Source: an uncultured Faecalibacterium sp.
GTDB lineage: Bacteria; Bacillota; Clostridia; Oscillospirales; Ruminococcaceae
Direction of reading: 5' to 3'
Assembly: GCA_934512105.1 (NCBI GenBank)
Contig: CAKSWQ010000004.1
Coordinates: forward strand, 8,485 to 72,484
Length of the DNA: 64,000 nucleotides
The position numbers and the translations under genes were made by a program. Under the pieces are notes generated by a model. It searched no databases. It was not told where the DNA came from and saw nothing but the letters and a program-made list of their open reading frames with translations. Shown piece by piece: positions 7,902-17,032 of the stretch (position 1 is the first letter of the stretch; every line of letters begins with the position of its first letter).

Positions 7902-9206
7902 ATGAAGAAAAAAATTCTGGTAGTGGGCGGCGGCGGCCGCGAGCACGCCATCATCAAGGCACTGAAAAAGAGCCCCGACTGCGGCGAGATCTGGTGCGCA
8001 CCGGGCAACGGCGGCATCAGCTATGACGCCAAGTGCAAAAACATCAAGGCCACCGATGTGGATACCATGGTGGGCTTTGCAACGGAAGAAAAGTTCGATT
8101 ACGTTGTGGTGGCGCAGGACGACCCCCTTGCACTGGGCATGGTGGACGCGCTGGCAAAGGTGGGCATCCCCGCCTTTGGCCCGGACAAGGCTGCTGCCCG
8201 CATCGAGGCCTCCAAGGTGTTCTCCAAGGACCTGATGAAGAAATACGGCATCCCCACCGCAAAGTACGAGACCTTCGATGACCCCGCAAAGGTTATGGAC
8301 TACATCCGCGCCGAGGGTAAGTATCCGGTGGTCATCAAGGCAGACGGCCTTGCACTGGGCAAGGGCGTGCTCATCTGCGAAAACGAGCAGCAGGCCGCCG
8401 ATGGCGTCAAGGAGATCATGCTGGACAAAAAGTTCGGCGCATCCGGCAACCATGTGGTGGTGGAAGAGTTCCTCACCGGGCCAGAGGTCAGCGTGCTGAG
8501 CTTTACAGACGGCAAGGTGGTCAAGCCCATGGTCTCCAGCATGGATCATAAGCGCGCCAACGACCACGACACCGGCCTGAACACCGGCGGCATGGGCACC
8601 ATTGCCCCCAACCCCTACTACACCCCGGAAGTGGCTGCGGAGTGCATGGAAAAAATCTTCCTGCCCACCATCCGCGCCATGAACGCCGAGGGCTGCCCCT
8701 TCAAGGGCTGCCTGTACTTCGGCCTCATGCTCACCCCGGACGGCCCCAAGGTCATCGAGTATAACTGCCGCTTCGGCGACCCCGAAACGCAGGTGGTGCT
8801 GCCGCTGCTGGAAAGCGACCTGCTGCACATCATGCAGGCCTGCACCGACGGCACGCTGGCCGGGCAGGAGGTCAAATTCTCCGATGGTGCTGCGGCCTGC
8901 GTCATTCTGGCCTCCGGCGGCTACCCCGTGGCCTACGAGAAGGGCAAGCCCATCTCCGGCCTTGTGGACGGTCAGCTGCCCGGCGAGGAGAACGTGACGG
9001 TGTACCACTCCGGCACTGCCATCACCGAGGACGGCCAGCTGGTGACCAACGGCGGCCGCGTGCTGGGCGTTACCGCCACCGGCCCGCGCCTGACCAACGC
9101 CCTGAGCCACGCCTACGAAGCAGCCGAGAAGATCAGCTTTGAAAAGCTGCACAAGCGCAGCGATATCGGCCTGCGTGCCCTGAAAGCGCTGGCAGAGAAG
9201 CAGTAA
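7902..9206 (+). CDS. purD: Phosphoribosylamine-glycine ligase (GAR synthetase)
   Basis: A 434-residue ATP-grasp enzyme. MKKKILVVGGGGREHAIIKAL is the N-terminal signature. ATP-grasp motifs are VVIKADGLALGKGV, GNHVVVEEFLTGPEVSVLSF, NTGGMGT and the metal-binding VIEYNCRFGDPETQVVLP. The start at 7902 follows GAAGGTGCAATT. The same frame stays open upstream to 7578, but that stretch is the out-of-frame end of the previous gene plus a palindrome, so it is not coding. The gene is the seventh of the purine operon and is followed by a short repeat before purL. Confidence 0.96.
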   Translation: MKKKILVVGGGGREHAIIKALKKSPDCGEIWCAPGNGGISYDAKCKNIKATDVDTMVGFATEEKFDYVVVAQDDPLALGMVDALAKVGIPAFGPDKAAARIEASKVFSKDLMKKYGIPTAKYETFDDPAKVMDYIRAEGKYPVVIKADGLALGKGVLICENEQQAADGVKEIMLDKKFGASGNHVVVEEFLTGPEVSVLSFTDGKVVKPMVSSMDHKRANDHDTGLNTGGMGTIAPNPYYTPEVAAECMEKIFLPTIRAMNAEGCPFKGCLYFGLMLTPDGPKVIEYNCRFGDPETQVVLPLLESDLLHIMQACTDGTLAGQEVKFSDGAAACVILASGGYPVAYEKGKPISGLVDGQLPGEENVTVYHSGTAITEDGQLVTNGGRVLGVTATGPRLTNALSHAYEAAEKISFEKLHKRSDIGLRALKALAEKQ

Positions 9207-9217
9207 AAAATGTAAAC

Positions 9218-9288
9218 GACCCCTTCAGTCATCTCACTTTGTTCGATGCCAGCTCCCCCAAGGGGGGCGCCTTTCCGCAGAAGGGGTT
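9218..9288. repeat. Short copy of the intergenic repeat (purD-purL)
   Basis: ACCCCTTCAGTCA at the left, GCCAGCTCCCCCAAGGGGGGC in the middle and AAGGGGTT at the right. It looks like about half of the 130-bp element, with its own short terminal inversion. Confidence 0.5.
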
Positions 9289-9350
9289 ATTCAGCACGAC
9301 CCATCATACATAATAGGATCGAAAAACAATAACAAGGGGGAATTCACCCA

Positions 9351-12300
9351 ATGGTCTATCGTATTTATGTGGAAAAAAAGCCCGGCTTTGATGTCGAGGC
9401 AAACGGTCTGAAAAACGAGCTCACCAGCCTGCTGGGCATCAAGGACCTGACCGGTCTGCGCCTGCTGAACCGCTACGATGTGGAAGGCATCGACGAGGCA
9501 CTGTTCAACCAGTGCGTCAGCACCGTGTTCAGCGAGCCGCCGGTGGATAATACCTACGCCGAGCTGCCTGCTGCCGAGGGGGTGTCCTTCGCGGTGGAGT
9601 ATCTGCCCGGCCAGTTCGACCAGCGCGCAGCTTCTGCTGCCGAGTGCATCCAGCTCATCAGTCAGGGCGAGCGCCCGCTGGTGCGCTCTGCCCGCGTCTA
9701 CCTGCTGGAGGGTGCTCTGACCCCCGAGCAGGTGGCCGAGATCAAGAAGTATGTCATCAACCCCGTGGAGGCCCGCGAGGCTTCTCTGGAGACCAAAGAG
9801 ACCCTGAAGATGGAGTACCCCGTGCCCGCTGCCGTGGCAGTGCTGGAGGGCTTCAACCAGCTGGATGAGGCTGGCCTTGCCAAGTTCATCGAGGAAAAGG
9901 GTCTGGCAATGGATCTGGGGGACATCAAGTTCTGTCAGGAGTACTTCCGCTCCGAGCAGCGCGACCCCACCATCACCGAGATCAAGATGATCGACACCTA
10001 CTGGTCCGATCACTGCCGCCACACCACCTTCGGCACCATTCTGGACGATGTGCAGATCGATGACGCCGTGGTGCAGGAAGCCTTTGACCGCTACATGGCC
10101 ATGCGCACTGAGCTGGGCCGCGAGAACAAGCCCCGCTGCATGATGGACCTTGCCACCATTGGTGCAAAGGAGCTGAAGAAGCAGGGCATCCTGAAGAATC
10201 TGGACGAGTCTGAGGAGATCAACGCCTGCACCGTCAAGATCAAGTGCGATGTCAACGGCAAGGACGAGGACTGGCTGTTCCTGTTCAAGAACGAGACCCA
10301 CAACCACCCCACCGAGATCGAGCCCTTCGGCGGCGCTGCCACCTGCATCGGCGGTGCCATCCGCGACCCGCTGTCCGGCCGCAGCTACGTCTATCAGGCC
10401 ATGCGCGTCACCGGCGCAGGCGACCCGCTCAAGCCGGTCAGCGAGACCATGCCCGGCAAGCTGCCCCAGCGCAAGCTGGTCACCACCGCAGCCGCCGGTT
10501 ACTCCTCCTACGGCAACCAGATCGGTCTGGCTACCGGTCAGGTGGACGAGATCTATCACCCCGGCTATGTGGCAAAGCGCATGGAGATCGGCGCTGTTGT
10601 GGGTGCTACCCCTGCCTCCCACGTCCGCCGCGAGTGCCCCGCCCCCGGCGATGTGATCGTGCTGCTGGGCGGCCGCACCGGCCGTGACGGCATCGGCGGT
10701 GCTACCGGCTCCTCCAAGGCACACAAACTGGACAGCCTTGAGCACTGCGGTGCCGAGGTGCAGAAGGGCAATGCGCCCATCGAGCGCAAGCTGCAGCGCC
10801 TGTTCCGCCGTGAGGACGCCTGCAAGATGATCAAGCGCTGTAACGACTTTGGTGCCGGCGGCGTTTCCGTTGCCATCGGCGAGCTGGCTGATGGCCTGTA
10901 TATCGACCTGAACAAGGTCACCAAGAAGTACGAGGGTCTGGACGGCACTGAGCTGGCTATCAGCGAGAGCCAGGAGCGCATGGCTGTGGCCCTTGCCCCG
11001 GAGGATGTGGACAAGTTCATCGCCATTGCCACCGAGGAGAACCTTGAGGCTACCCCCGTGGCCAAGGTCACCGAGGAAAAGCGCCTGAACATGGTGTGGA
11101 ACGGCGTGTCCATCGTGAACATCAGCCGCGAGTTTTTGAACTCCAACGGTGCAGAGAAGCACCAGAACGTCCATGTGGAAAAGGGCAGCGTCTGGCAGCC
11201 CCAGTGGGCCGGCCTGACCTTCAGCCAGAAGATGAAGTCCATGGTGGGCGACCTGAATGTTTGCAGCAAGAAGGGCCTTTCCGAGCGGTTCGACTCCACC
11301 ATCGGTGCAGCCACCGTGCTCATGCCCTTTGGCGGTGCATACCAGCTGACCCCCCAGAACGCCATGGTAGCCAAGCTGCCGGTGGACGGCGAGACCACCA
11401 CCTGCTCCGGCATGGCATGGGGCTATAACCCCTACCTGATGAGCGCCAACCAGTATGTGGGCGCACGGCTGGCTGTTATTGAGAGCGTGACCAAGCTGGT
11501 CGCCACCGGCTTCCGCTACGAGGACGCCTACCTGACCTTCCAGGAGTACTTCGAGCGTCTGGGCAACAAGCCCGAGCGCTGGGGCAAGCCGCTGGCTGCC
11601 CTGCTGGGCGCACTGGATGCACAGATCGGTCTGGGCATTGCTTCCATCGGCGGCAAAGACAGTATGTCCGGCTCCTTTGAGCAGCTGGATGTGCCCCCCA
11701 CGCTGGTGTCCTTTGCCACCGCCATCGGCAAGGCAAGCCGCGTAGTCTCCACCGAGTTCAAGAAGCCCGAGAGCACTGTGGTGCTCGTGCGGCCCATCAT
11801 TGACCCGGAGACCGGCTGCCCCAACTTCTTCTCCCTGAAGGCTAATTACCGGATCGTGGAGAACATGATCGAGGAGGGCATGGTCGCTGCTGCCTGCTCT
11901 GTGGGCTACGGCGGCATTGCCGAAGCACTGTTCAAGATGGGTCTGGGCAACCGCATCGGCTTCAAGATGCGTGCGGACATGACCACCCACCAGATGTTCG
12001 AGCCCATGTACGGCTCCATCATTCTGGAAATGGTGTCCGATTCTCCCGCCGGTATGCTGCTGGGCGAGACCACCAAGGAGTACACCTTCGAGTCCTGCGG
12101 CGAAAAGCTGGATATGGCTGAGCTGCAGGAGATCTGGGAGAGCAAGCTGGAGCCTGTGTATCCCTACCGCAAGGCCGGCCCCGCTGTGGAAAAGATCAAC
12201 GGCAGCCTGACTGCCCCCGCCGCACCTAAGATCGGTGTGGCAAAGCCGAAGGTCATCATCCCGGTGTTCCCCGGCACCAACTGCGAGTACGACACCGCCA

Positions 12301-13043
12301 AGGCCTTTGCCCGCGCCGGTGCCGACCCCGAAATTCTGGTGGTGCGCAACCTGACCCCCGCCGATGTTGCCGAGAGCTGCGAGGCACTGGTCAAGGCCAT
12401 TGACGCAAGCCAGATCGTCATGCTGCCCGGCGGCTTCTCCGGCGGCGACGAGCCGGACGGCAGCGCCAAGTTCATCGCCTCCTTCTTCCGCAACCCTGCG
12501 GTCACCGAGGCTGTGCGCCGTCTGCTGCAGCAGCGCGACGGCCTGATGCTGGGCATCTGCAACGGCTTCCAGGCGCTGATCAAGCTGGGTCTTGTGCCCT
12601 ACGGCGATATCCGTCCCATCACCGCCTGCGACCCCACCCTGACCTTCAACACTATCGGCCGTCACCAGAGCATGCTGGTGCACACCCGTGTGGCTTCCAC
12701 CGGCAGCCCGTGGCTCAGCAAGTGTGAGGTGGGCGAGATGCACACCGTCGCCATCAGCCACGGCGAGGGCCGTTTTGTGGCTCCGCAGGAGGTGCTGGAC
12801 ACCATGCTGCGCAACGGTCAGGTGGCTACCCAGTATGTGGATCTGACCGGCGTGCCCACCATGGATCAGCGCTTCAATCCCAACGGCTCGGTGCTGGCTA
12901 TCGAGGGCATCACCAGCCCGGACGGACGCGTGTTCGGCAAGATGGGTCACTCGGAGCGCAGCGGCGAGTACCTGTACAAGAACGTCACCGGCGATAAATA
13001 CCAGCCGATCTTTGAGGGCGGCGTGGACTATTTCAAGGTTTGA
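9351..13043 (+). CDS. purL: Phosphoribosylformylglycinamidine synthase, single-chain clostridial type
   Basis: A 1230-residue fused enzyme converting FGAR to FGAM with glutamine and ATP. The N-terminal PurS-like segment is residues 1-80. Two AIR-synthetase-like halves follow, with YWSDHCRHTTF near residue 215, FKNETHNHPTEIEPFGGAAT near 312 and SIGGKDSMSGSF near 765. The C-terminal class I glutaminase begins PVFPGTNCEYDTAKAF. Its nucleophile Cys is in MLGICNGFQAL and it has a terminal HGEGR/His region. The fusion explains why no purS or purQ is present. The AAGGGGG ribosome site is close to the ATG. The length fits the long single-chain type. Confidence 0.96.
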   Translation: MVYRIYVEKKPGFDVEANGLKNELTSLLGIKDLTGLRLLNRYDVEGIDEALFNQCVSTVFSEPPVDNTYAELPAAEGVSFAVEYLPGQFDQRAASAAECIQLISQGERPLVRSARVYLLEGALTPEQVAEIKKYVINPVEAREASLETKETLKMEYPVPAAVAVLEGFNQLDEAGLAKFIEEKGLAMDLGDIKFCQEYFRSEQRDPTITEIKMIDTYWSDHCRHTTFGTILDDVQIDDAVVQEAFDRYMAMRTELGRENKPRCMMDLATIGAKELKKQGILKNLDESEEINACTVKIKCDVNGKDEDWLFLFKNETHNHPTEIEPFGGAATCIGGAIRDPLSGRSYVYQAMRVTGAGDPLKPVSETMPGKLPQRKLVTTAAAGYSSYGNQIGLATGQVDEIYHPGYVAKRMEIGAVVGATPASHVRRECPAPGDVIVLLGGRTGRDGIGGATGSSKAHKLDSLEHCGAEVQKGNAPIERKLQRLFRREDACKMIKRCNDFGAGGVSVAIGELADGLYIDLNKVTKKYEGLDGTELAISESQERMAVALAPEDVDKFIAIATEENLEATPVAKVTEEKRLNMVWNGVSIVNISREFLNSNGAEKHQNVHVEKGSVWQPQWAGLTFSQKMKSMVGDLNVCSKKGLSERFDSTIGAATVLMPFGGAYQLTPQNAMVAKLPVDGETTTCSGMAWGYNPYLMSANQYVGARLAVIESVTKLVATGFRYEDAYLTFQEYFERLGNKPERWGKPLAALLGALDAQIGLGIASIGGKDSMSGSFEQLDVPPTLVSFATAIGKASRVVSTEFKKPESTVVLVRPIIDPETGCPNFFSLKANYRIVENMIEEGMVAAACSVGYGGIAEALFKMGLGNRIGFKMRADMTTHQMFEPMYGSIILEMVSDSPAGMLLGETTKEYTFESCGEKLDMAELQEIWESKLEPVYPYRKAGPAVEKINGSLTAPAAPKIGVAKPKVIIPVFPGTNCEYDTAKAFARAGADPEILVVRNLTPADVAESCEALVKAIDASQIVMLPGGFSGGDEPDGSAKFIASFFRNPAVTEAVRRLLQQRDGLMLGICNGFQALIKLGLVPYGDIRPITACDPTLTFNTIGRHQSMLVHTRVASTGSPWLSKCEVGEMHTVAISHGEGRFVAPQEVLDTMLRNGQVATQYVDLTGVPTMDQRFNPNGSVLAIEGITSPDGRVFGKMGHSERSGEYLYKNVTGDKYQPIFEGGVDYFKV

Positions 13044-13060
13044 TGGTAGAATAAGAAGAA

Positions 13061-13256
13061 AACCCTCAGTCATCGCAGAAGCAAGGGTGAACCCTCTCAG
13101 TCAAAGCCTTACGGCTTTGCCAGCTCCCCCGAAAGGGGGAGCTTACGGGAGGAGAGGGAAAGGTTGCTTTTTTCTTGGGAAAGAAGCAACTTTTCCGTTT
13201 GCAGAAAAAGCTCCCCCCTCGGGTGAGCTGGCGAGCAAAGCGAGACTGAGAGGGTT
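13061..13256. repeat. Intergenic repeat, fragment plus expanded copy (purL-purB)
   Basis: A fragment AACCCTCAGTCATCGCAGAAGC (13062-13083) is followed by a full element from AACCCTCTCAGTCA (13090) to ACTGAGAGGGTT (13256). The full copy holds CAGCTCCCCCGAAAGGGGGAGC and GCTCCCCCCTCGGGTGAGC, separated by an extra AAGTTGCTTCTTT-type hairpin (about 13163-13200: GAAAGGTTGC... with GAAGCAACTTTTCC). It is therefore longer than the other copies. It ends 23 bp before the purB ATG. Confidence 0.7.
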
Positions 13257-13278
13257 ATTTTCAGGAGGAAAACAACCA

Positions 13279-14724
13279 ATGTCACAGCATGATCGCTATA
13301 TCAGCCCTTTTTCCACCCGCTACGCTTCCGATGAGATGCAGTACATCTTCTCGGACGACAACAAGTTCCGCACCTGGCGGCGGCTGTGGGTGGCGCTGGC
13401 TCGTGCCGAAATGGATCAGGGCCTGACCAATATCACCCCGGACATGGTAGCCGAGTTGGAAGCCCATGTGGACGATATCAACTACGAAGTGGCCATCGAG
13501 CGGGAAAAGCTGGTGCGCCACGACGTCATGAGCCACGTCTACGCCTACGGTCAGCAGTGCCCCAAGGCAGCGGGCATCATCCATCTGGGTGCCACCAGCT
13601 GCTATGTGGGCGACAACACCGACATCATCGTGATGCGGCAGGGCCTTGAGCTGGTGCGCAAAAAGCTGGTGGGTGTGCTGGCAAAGCTGGCACACTTCGC
13701 CAAGGAGTACAAGGATATGCCCTGCATGGCCTACACCCACTGCCAGCCTGCACAGCCCACCACCGTGGGCAAGCGCGCTACCCTGTGGGCCAACGAACTG
13801 GTGATGGATCTGGCCGAGATCGACCATCGCTTGGCAACCTTGCAGCTGCGCGGTGTCAAGGGAACCACCGGCACGCAGGCCTCCTTTATGGAGCTGTTCA
13901 AGGGCGATGCCGACAAGATCCGCGCCGTGGATGCCTCCATTGCAAAGGAGATGGGCTTTGACCCCAAGGCCGTTGTGCCGGTGTCCGGCCAGACTTACAG
14001 CCGCAAGGTGGATGCCTTTATCCTGAACGCACTGGCCGGTATTGGCCAGAGCTGCATGAAGTTTGCCACCGACCTGCGTCTGCTGGCAAACTTCAAGGAG
14101 ATGGAGGAGCCCTTTGAGAAGAACCAGATCGGTTCCTCTGCGATGCCCTACAAGCGCAACCCCATGCGCTGCGAGCGCATCTGCGCCCTTGCCCGCTACC
14201 TGATGGTGGACGTGCTGAACCCCAGCTTTACCACCGGCAGCCAGTGGTTTGAGCGCACGCTGGACGACAGCGCCAACAAGCGCGTGGCCATGGCCGAGGG
14301 CTTCCTTGCCACCGATGCCATCCTGAACATCATGCTCAACGTCACCGATGGTCTGGTGGTGTACCCCAAGGTGGTGCGCAGCCGCCTGATGGCCGAGCTG
14401 CCCTTCATGGCCAGCGAGAACATCATGATGCAGGCTGTGGAAAAGGGCGGCAACCGTCAGGAGCTGCACGAGCGCCTGCGTCAGCACGCCATCGCCGCCG
14501 GTAAGCAGGTCAAGGAAGAGGGTCTGCCCAACGATATGGTGGACCGCATTGCCGCAGACCCGGCCTTTGGCCTGACCCGCGAGGAGATCGTGGCAGGGCT
14601 GGTGCCGGAGAACTTTGTGGGCCGTGCACCCCAGCAGGTGGAGGAGTTCATCGCCAACGTCCTGCAGCCCATCTTCGATGCTGACCCCGAGGATGTGGAG
14701 CAGCACGCCTCCCTGAGCGTCTGA
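13279..14724 (+). CDS. purB: Adenylosuccinate lyase
   Basis: A 481-residue fumarase/aspartase-superfamily lyase acting twice in purine synthesis (SAICAR to AICAR and adenylosuccinate to AMP). RYISPFSTRYASDEMQYIFS is the N-terminal signature. IHLGATSCYVGDNTD, YTHCQPAQPTTVGKR (catalytic His) and GSSAMPYKRNPMRCE (the superfamily signature loop with the catalytic Ser) are all intact. The start at 13279 follows TCAGGAGGAAAACAACCA. It is the last gene of the operon, closed by a strong terminator 13 bp downstream. Confidence 0.97.
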   Translation: MSQHDRYISPFSTRYASDEMQYIFSDDNKFRTWRRLWVALARAEMDQGLTNITPDMVAELEAHVDDINYEVAIEREKLVRHDVMSHVYAYGQQCPKAAGIIHLGATSCYVGDNTDIIVMRQGLELVRKKLVGVLAKLAHFAKEYKDMPCMAYTHCQPAQPTTVGKRATLWANELVMDLAEIDHRLATLQLRGVKGTTGTQASFMELFKGDADKIRAVDASIAKEMGFDPKAVVPVSGQTYSRKVDAFILNALAGIGQSCMKFATDLRLLANFKEMEEPFEKNQIGSSAMPYKRNPMRCERICALARYLMVDVLNPSFTTGSQWFERTLDDSANKRVAMAEGFLATDAILNIMLNVTDGLVVYPKVVRSRLMAELPFMASENIMMQAVEKGGNRQELHERLRQHAIAAGKQVKEEGLPNDMVDRIAADPAFGLTREEIVAGLVPENFVGRAPQQVEEFIANVLQPIFDADPEDVEQHASLSV

Positions 14725-14735
14725 TCATATCAATT

Positions 14736-14770
14736 GCAAAAAGGAGAAGCCCACGGGCTTCTCCTTTTTG
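14736..14770 (+). terminator. Terminator of the purine operon
   Basis: AAAAAGGAGAAGCCC (14738-14752) pairs with GGGCTTCTCCTTTTT around a one- to two-base loop and ends in a T-run. It is symmetric, so it may work in both directions. Confidence 0.9.
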
Positions 14771-14780
14771 CGTTTGTGCC

Positions 14781-14809
14781 TTGCACGATTTTGTTTGTCA
14801 TGTTACACT
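14781..14809 (+). promoter_or_regulatory. Promoter of the pseudouridine synthase gene
   Basis: TTGCAC (14781-14786), 17 bp and TACACT (14804-14809) lie about 30 bp before the start codon. Confidence 0.6.
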
Positions 14810-14839
14810 GAGGACATCACCAACAAAGGAGAATCGCTT

Positions 14840-15541
14840 ATGCGTTTGGATAAATATCTGGCCGAGACTGCCCAGTGCACCCGCAGCGAGGCCAAGACTA
14901 TGCTGGCAAAGGGCCGCGTGAAGGTGAACGGCGCGGTGTGTAAAAAAGGGGACACCCAGCTGAAGGATACCGACACCGTGGCAGTGGACGGCGCACCGCT
15001 GCGCTATCAGAAGTTCGTCTACCTGATGCTCAATAAGCCCGAAGGGGTGGTGAGCGCCTCCACAGACAAGCGTGACACCACCGTGGTGGATTTAGTAGGG
15101 GACGCCTACCCCCGGCGGGAGCTGTTCCCGGCAGGCCGGCTGGACAAGACCAGCACTGGCTTTGTGCTGCTGACCGATGACGGCGGCTTTGCCCACGATA
15201 TCCTGTCTCCCCGGCATCATGTTTCCAAGACCTACACCGTGACCATCGACACCCCGCTCACGCAGGAGATGCGCACCGGCTTTGCGGCGGGGGTCACGCT
15301 GGCGGACGGCACCGCCCTTTCGCCCGCCGAGGTGACCGCACTTTCCCCGGACGGATGTACCGTGCGGGTGGTGCTGCGGCAGGGGGTGTACCACCAGATC
15401 AAACGGATGTTCGGTGTGTATGGTGCCGGGGTGAATGCCCTGCACCGGGAGGCCATTGGCGGCCTTGCACTGGATGCGCAGCTTGCCCCGGGGCAGTGGC
15501 GGGAGCTTTCTGACGAAGAGGTGGCAAAAATTACCAGATAA
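14840..15541 (+). CDS. rsuA: RsuA-type rRNA pseudouridine synthase
   Basis: A 233-residue enzyme isomerising a uridine in rRNA (position 516 of 16S rRNA for RsuA itself). Residues 1-55 form an S4 RNA-binding domain (MRLDKYLAETAQCTRSEAKTMLAKGRVKVNG). The catalytic domain contains MLNKPEGVVSAS and FPAGRLDKTSTGFVLLTDDG, with the catalytic Asp in GRLD. The C-terminal GVYHQIKRMFGVYG is the usual end signature. The start at 14840 follows AAAGGAGAATCGCTT. It is a single gene with its own promoter. RluB-like specificity cannot be excluded. Confidence 0.88.
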   Translation: MRLDKYLAETAQCTRSEAKTMLAKGRVKVNGAVCKKGDTQLKDTDTVAVDGAPLRYQKFVYLMLNKPEGVVSASTDKRDTTVVDLVGDAYPRRELFPAGRLDKTSTGFVLLTDDGGFAHDILSPRHHVSKTYTVTIDTPLTQEMRTGFAAGVTLADGTALSPAEVTALSPDGCTVRVVLRQGVYHQIKRMFGVYGAGVNALHREAIGGLALDAQLAPGQWRELSDEEVAKITR

Positions 15542-15580
15542 AACGCTGCGCTTTTCACGCGTTTTTCAAAAATGTATCAC

Positions 15581-15721
15581 ATTTTACCGGTAAAATAACG
15601 GTAAGAACCACGCAAAAAGGCACTTTTTTGGCAAAAAATAGCCCCGAAAGATAATTTCAACAAGAAAGAATTATTTTTTTTGTTGAAATCTGTTGCAAAA
15701 GTAAATTCTTTTGTGTAAAAT
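15581..15721 (+). promoter_or_regulatory. Promoter and palindromes upstream of the PucR-type regulator
   Basis: TTGCAA (15693-15698), 17 bp and TAAAAT (15716-15721) form a good promoter. Directly upstream, TTTCAACAA (15655-15663) and TTGTTGAAA (15680-15688) are a perfect 9-bp inverted repeat. Further up is the perfect 16-bp palindrome ATTTTACCGGTAAAAT (15581-15596). They may be operators, possibly for autoregulation. The rest of 15542-15805 holds nothing else I recognise. Confidence 0.5.
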
Positions 15722-15805
15722 ATAGATTGTAATGCGGCTAAATTGTTTAAAATCACAACCCATGCCGCCGCGGCTTGCACAAACGAGGAAAAGGGGTATC
15801 CATTT

Positions 15806-16891
15806 ATGGCCAATAGAGTATTTCAAAGCGTGATCTACCAGATGAAGGACGCGATCAATCGGGTGGTCGGCGTTGTGGATGAGACCGGCGCTGTCATTTC
15901 CTGCTCGGAGCTGAACCTGATCGGCGAGGTGCGCGAGGGCTATATGGCCGAGCGCCTGAACGCAGGCGACCGCTTTGTGCGCGACGGCTATACTTACCAG
16001 CAGTTCTCCAACGCCAAGCATAACGATTATGCCGTGTTTGTGGAGGGCGCCGATGAGACTGCAGGGCAGTTTGCCGGTGTGCTGGCCATCAGCCTGCAAA
16101 GCATCAAGCAGTACCACGACGAGAAATTCGACAAGTCCAACTTTATCAAGAATGTGGTGCTGGATAACATCCTGCCCGGCGATATCTACGCTAAGGCACG
16201 GGAACTGCACTTTGCCACCGATGTTTCCCGTGTGGTGTTCATTGTGCGGGTGATCAGCGGCGGCGATATCTCTGCCTACGATGTGGTCAGCAGCCTGTTC
16301 CCCGATAAGCAGAAGGACTTTGTGTTCAATATCAGCGAGACCGACACCGTGCTGGTCAAGGAGATCCGCAAGGGCATCGACCGCACCGATATGGAAAAGC
16401 TGGCTGCCAGCATTGTGGATACCCTCTCCGGCGAGCACTACATCAAGGCCGTGGTCGGCATTGGCACCCCCATTGCCAACGTGAAGGATCTGGCTACCTC
16501 CTTTAAGGAAGCCCAGATCGCCATGGAAGTGAGCAAGGTGTTCGATACCGAGAAGCAGATCATCCGCTACGATAATCTGGGCATTGCGCGTCTGATCTAC
16601 CAGCTGCCCACCACCGTGTGCGAGATGTTCCTGCGCGAGGTGTTCAAGCAGGGCAGCATCGAGAGCCTGGATCAGGAGACTTTGTTCACCATCCAGCGCT
16701 TCTTCGAGAACAACCTGAATGTGTCCGAGACCAGCCGCGGTCTGTTTGTGCACCGCAATACGCTGGTGTATCGTCTGGAAAAGATCAAAAAGCTGACCGG
16801 TCTGGATCTGCGTGAGTTCGACGACGCTATCGTCTTTAAGGTAGCGCTGATGGTCAAGAAGTACCTGTCCAACAACCCGGCCAAATACTGA
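15806..16891 (+). CDS. PucR/CdaR-family transcriptional regulator
   Basis: A 361-residue protein. The last 60 residues (TLFTIQRFFENNLNVSETSRGLFVHRNTLVYRLEKIKKLTGLDLR) form the PucR/CdaR-type helix-turn-helix, with the hallmark HRNTLxYRLxKI. The N-terminal 120 residues could be a sensory domain, and the middle (about 130-270) resembles the GGDEF-like segment of CdaR proteins. The start at 15806 follows AGGAAAAGGGG; an in-frame start at 15743 has no ribosome site and falls near the transcription start. It sits alone behind palindromic operator candidates and before ftsE. The ligand and regulon are unknown; sugar-diacid control as in CdaR should not be assumed. Confidence 0.8.
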   Translation: MANRVFQSVIYQMKDAINRVVGVVDETGAVISCSELNLIGEVREGYMAERLNAGDRFVRDGYTYQQFSNAKHNDYAVFVEGADETAGQFAGVLAISLQSIKQYHDEKFDKSNFIKNVVLDNILPGDIYAKARELHFATDVSRVVFIVRVISGGDISAYDVVSSLFPDKQKDFVFNISETDTVLVKEIRKGIDRTDMEKLAASIVDTLSGEHYIKAVVGIGTPIANVKDLATSFKEAQIAMEVSKVFDTEKQIIRYDNLGIARLIYQLPTTVCEMFLREVFKQGSIESLDQETLFTIQRFFENNLNVSETSRGLFVHRNTLVYRLEKIKKLTGLDLREFDDAIVFKVALMVKKYLSNNPAKY

Positions 16892-16926
16892 TATTCCGCT
16901 GTGCGGGCGTTGCCCCGCCGGCGCCG

Positions 16927-16964
16927 AACCGGCCGCTCGAAACCGATGCTGGCCGGTTCTTTTT
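16927..16964 (+). terminator. Terminator after the PucR-type regulator
   Basis: AACCGGCC (16927-16934) and GGCCGGTT (16951-16958) are followed by CTTTTTG. The stem is perfect. Confidence 0.8.
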
Positions 16965-17032
16965 GCAGCATGGGCTGCGGACGGGCTGTCTTGACCGTCA
17001 AAAATTTTGATGTCAGGAGCTAATACGATTCC

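Noticed and set aside
9291-13073. Very long minus-strand open frame opposite purL
   Set aside because: GC-rich codon bias of purL leaves the opposite strand open; the translation is His/Leu/Gly/Ala-rich with no family signature and no ribosome site, while purL has full-length motifs.
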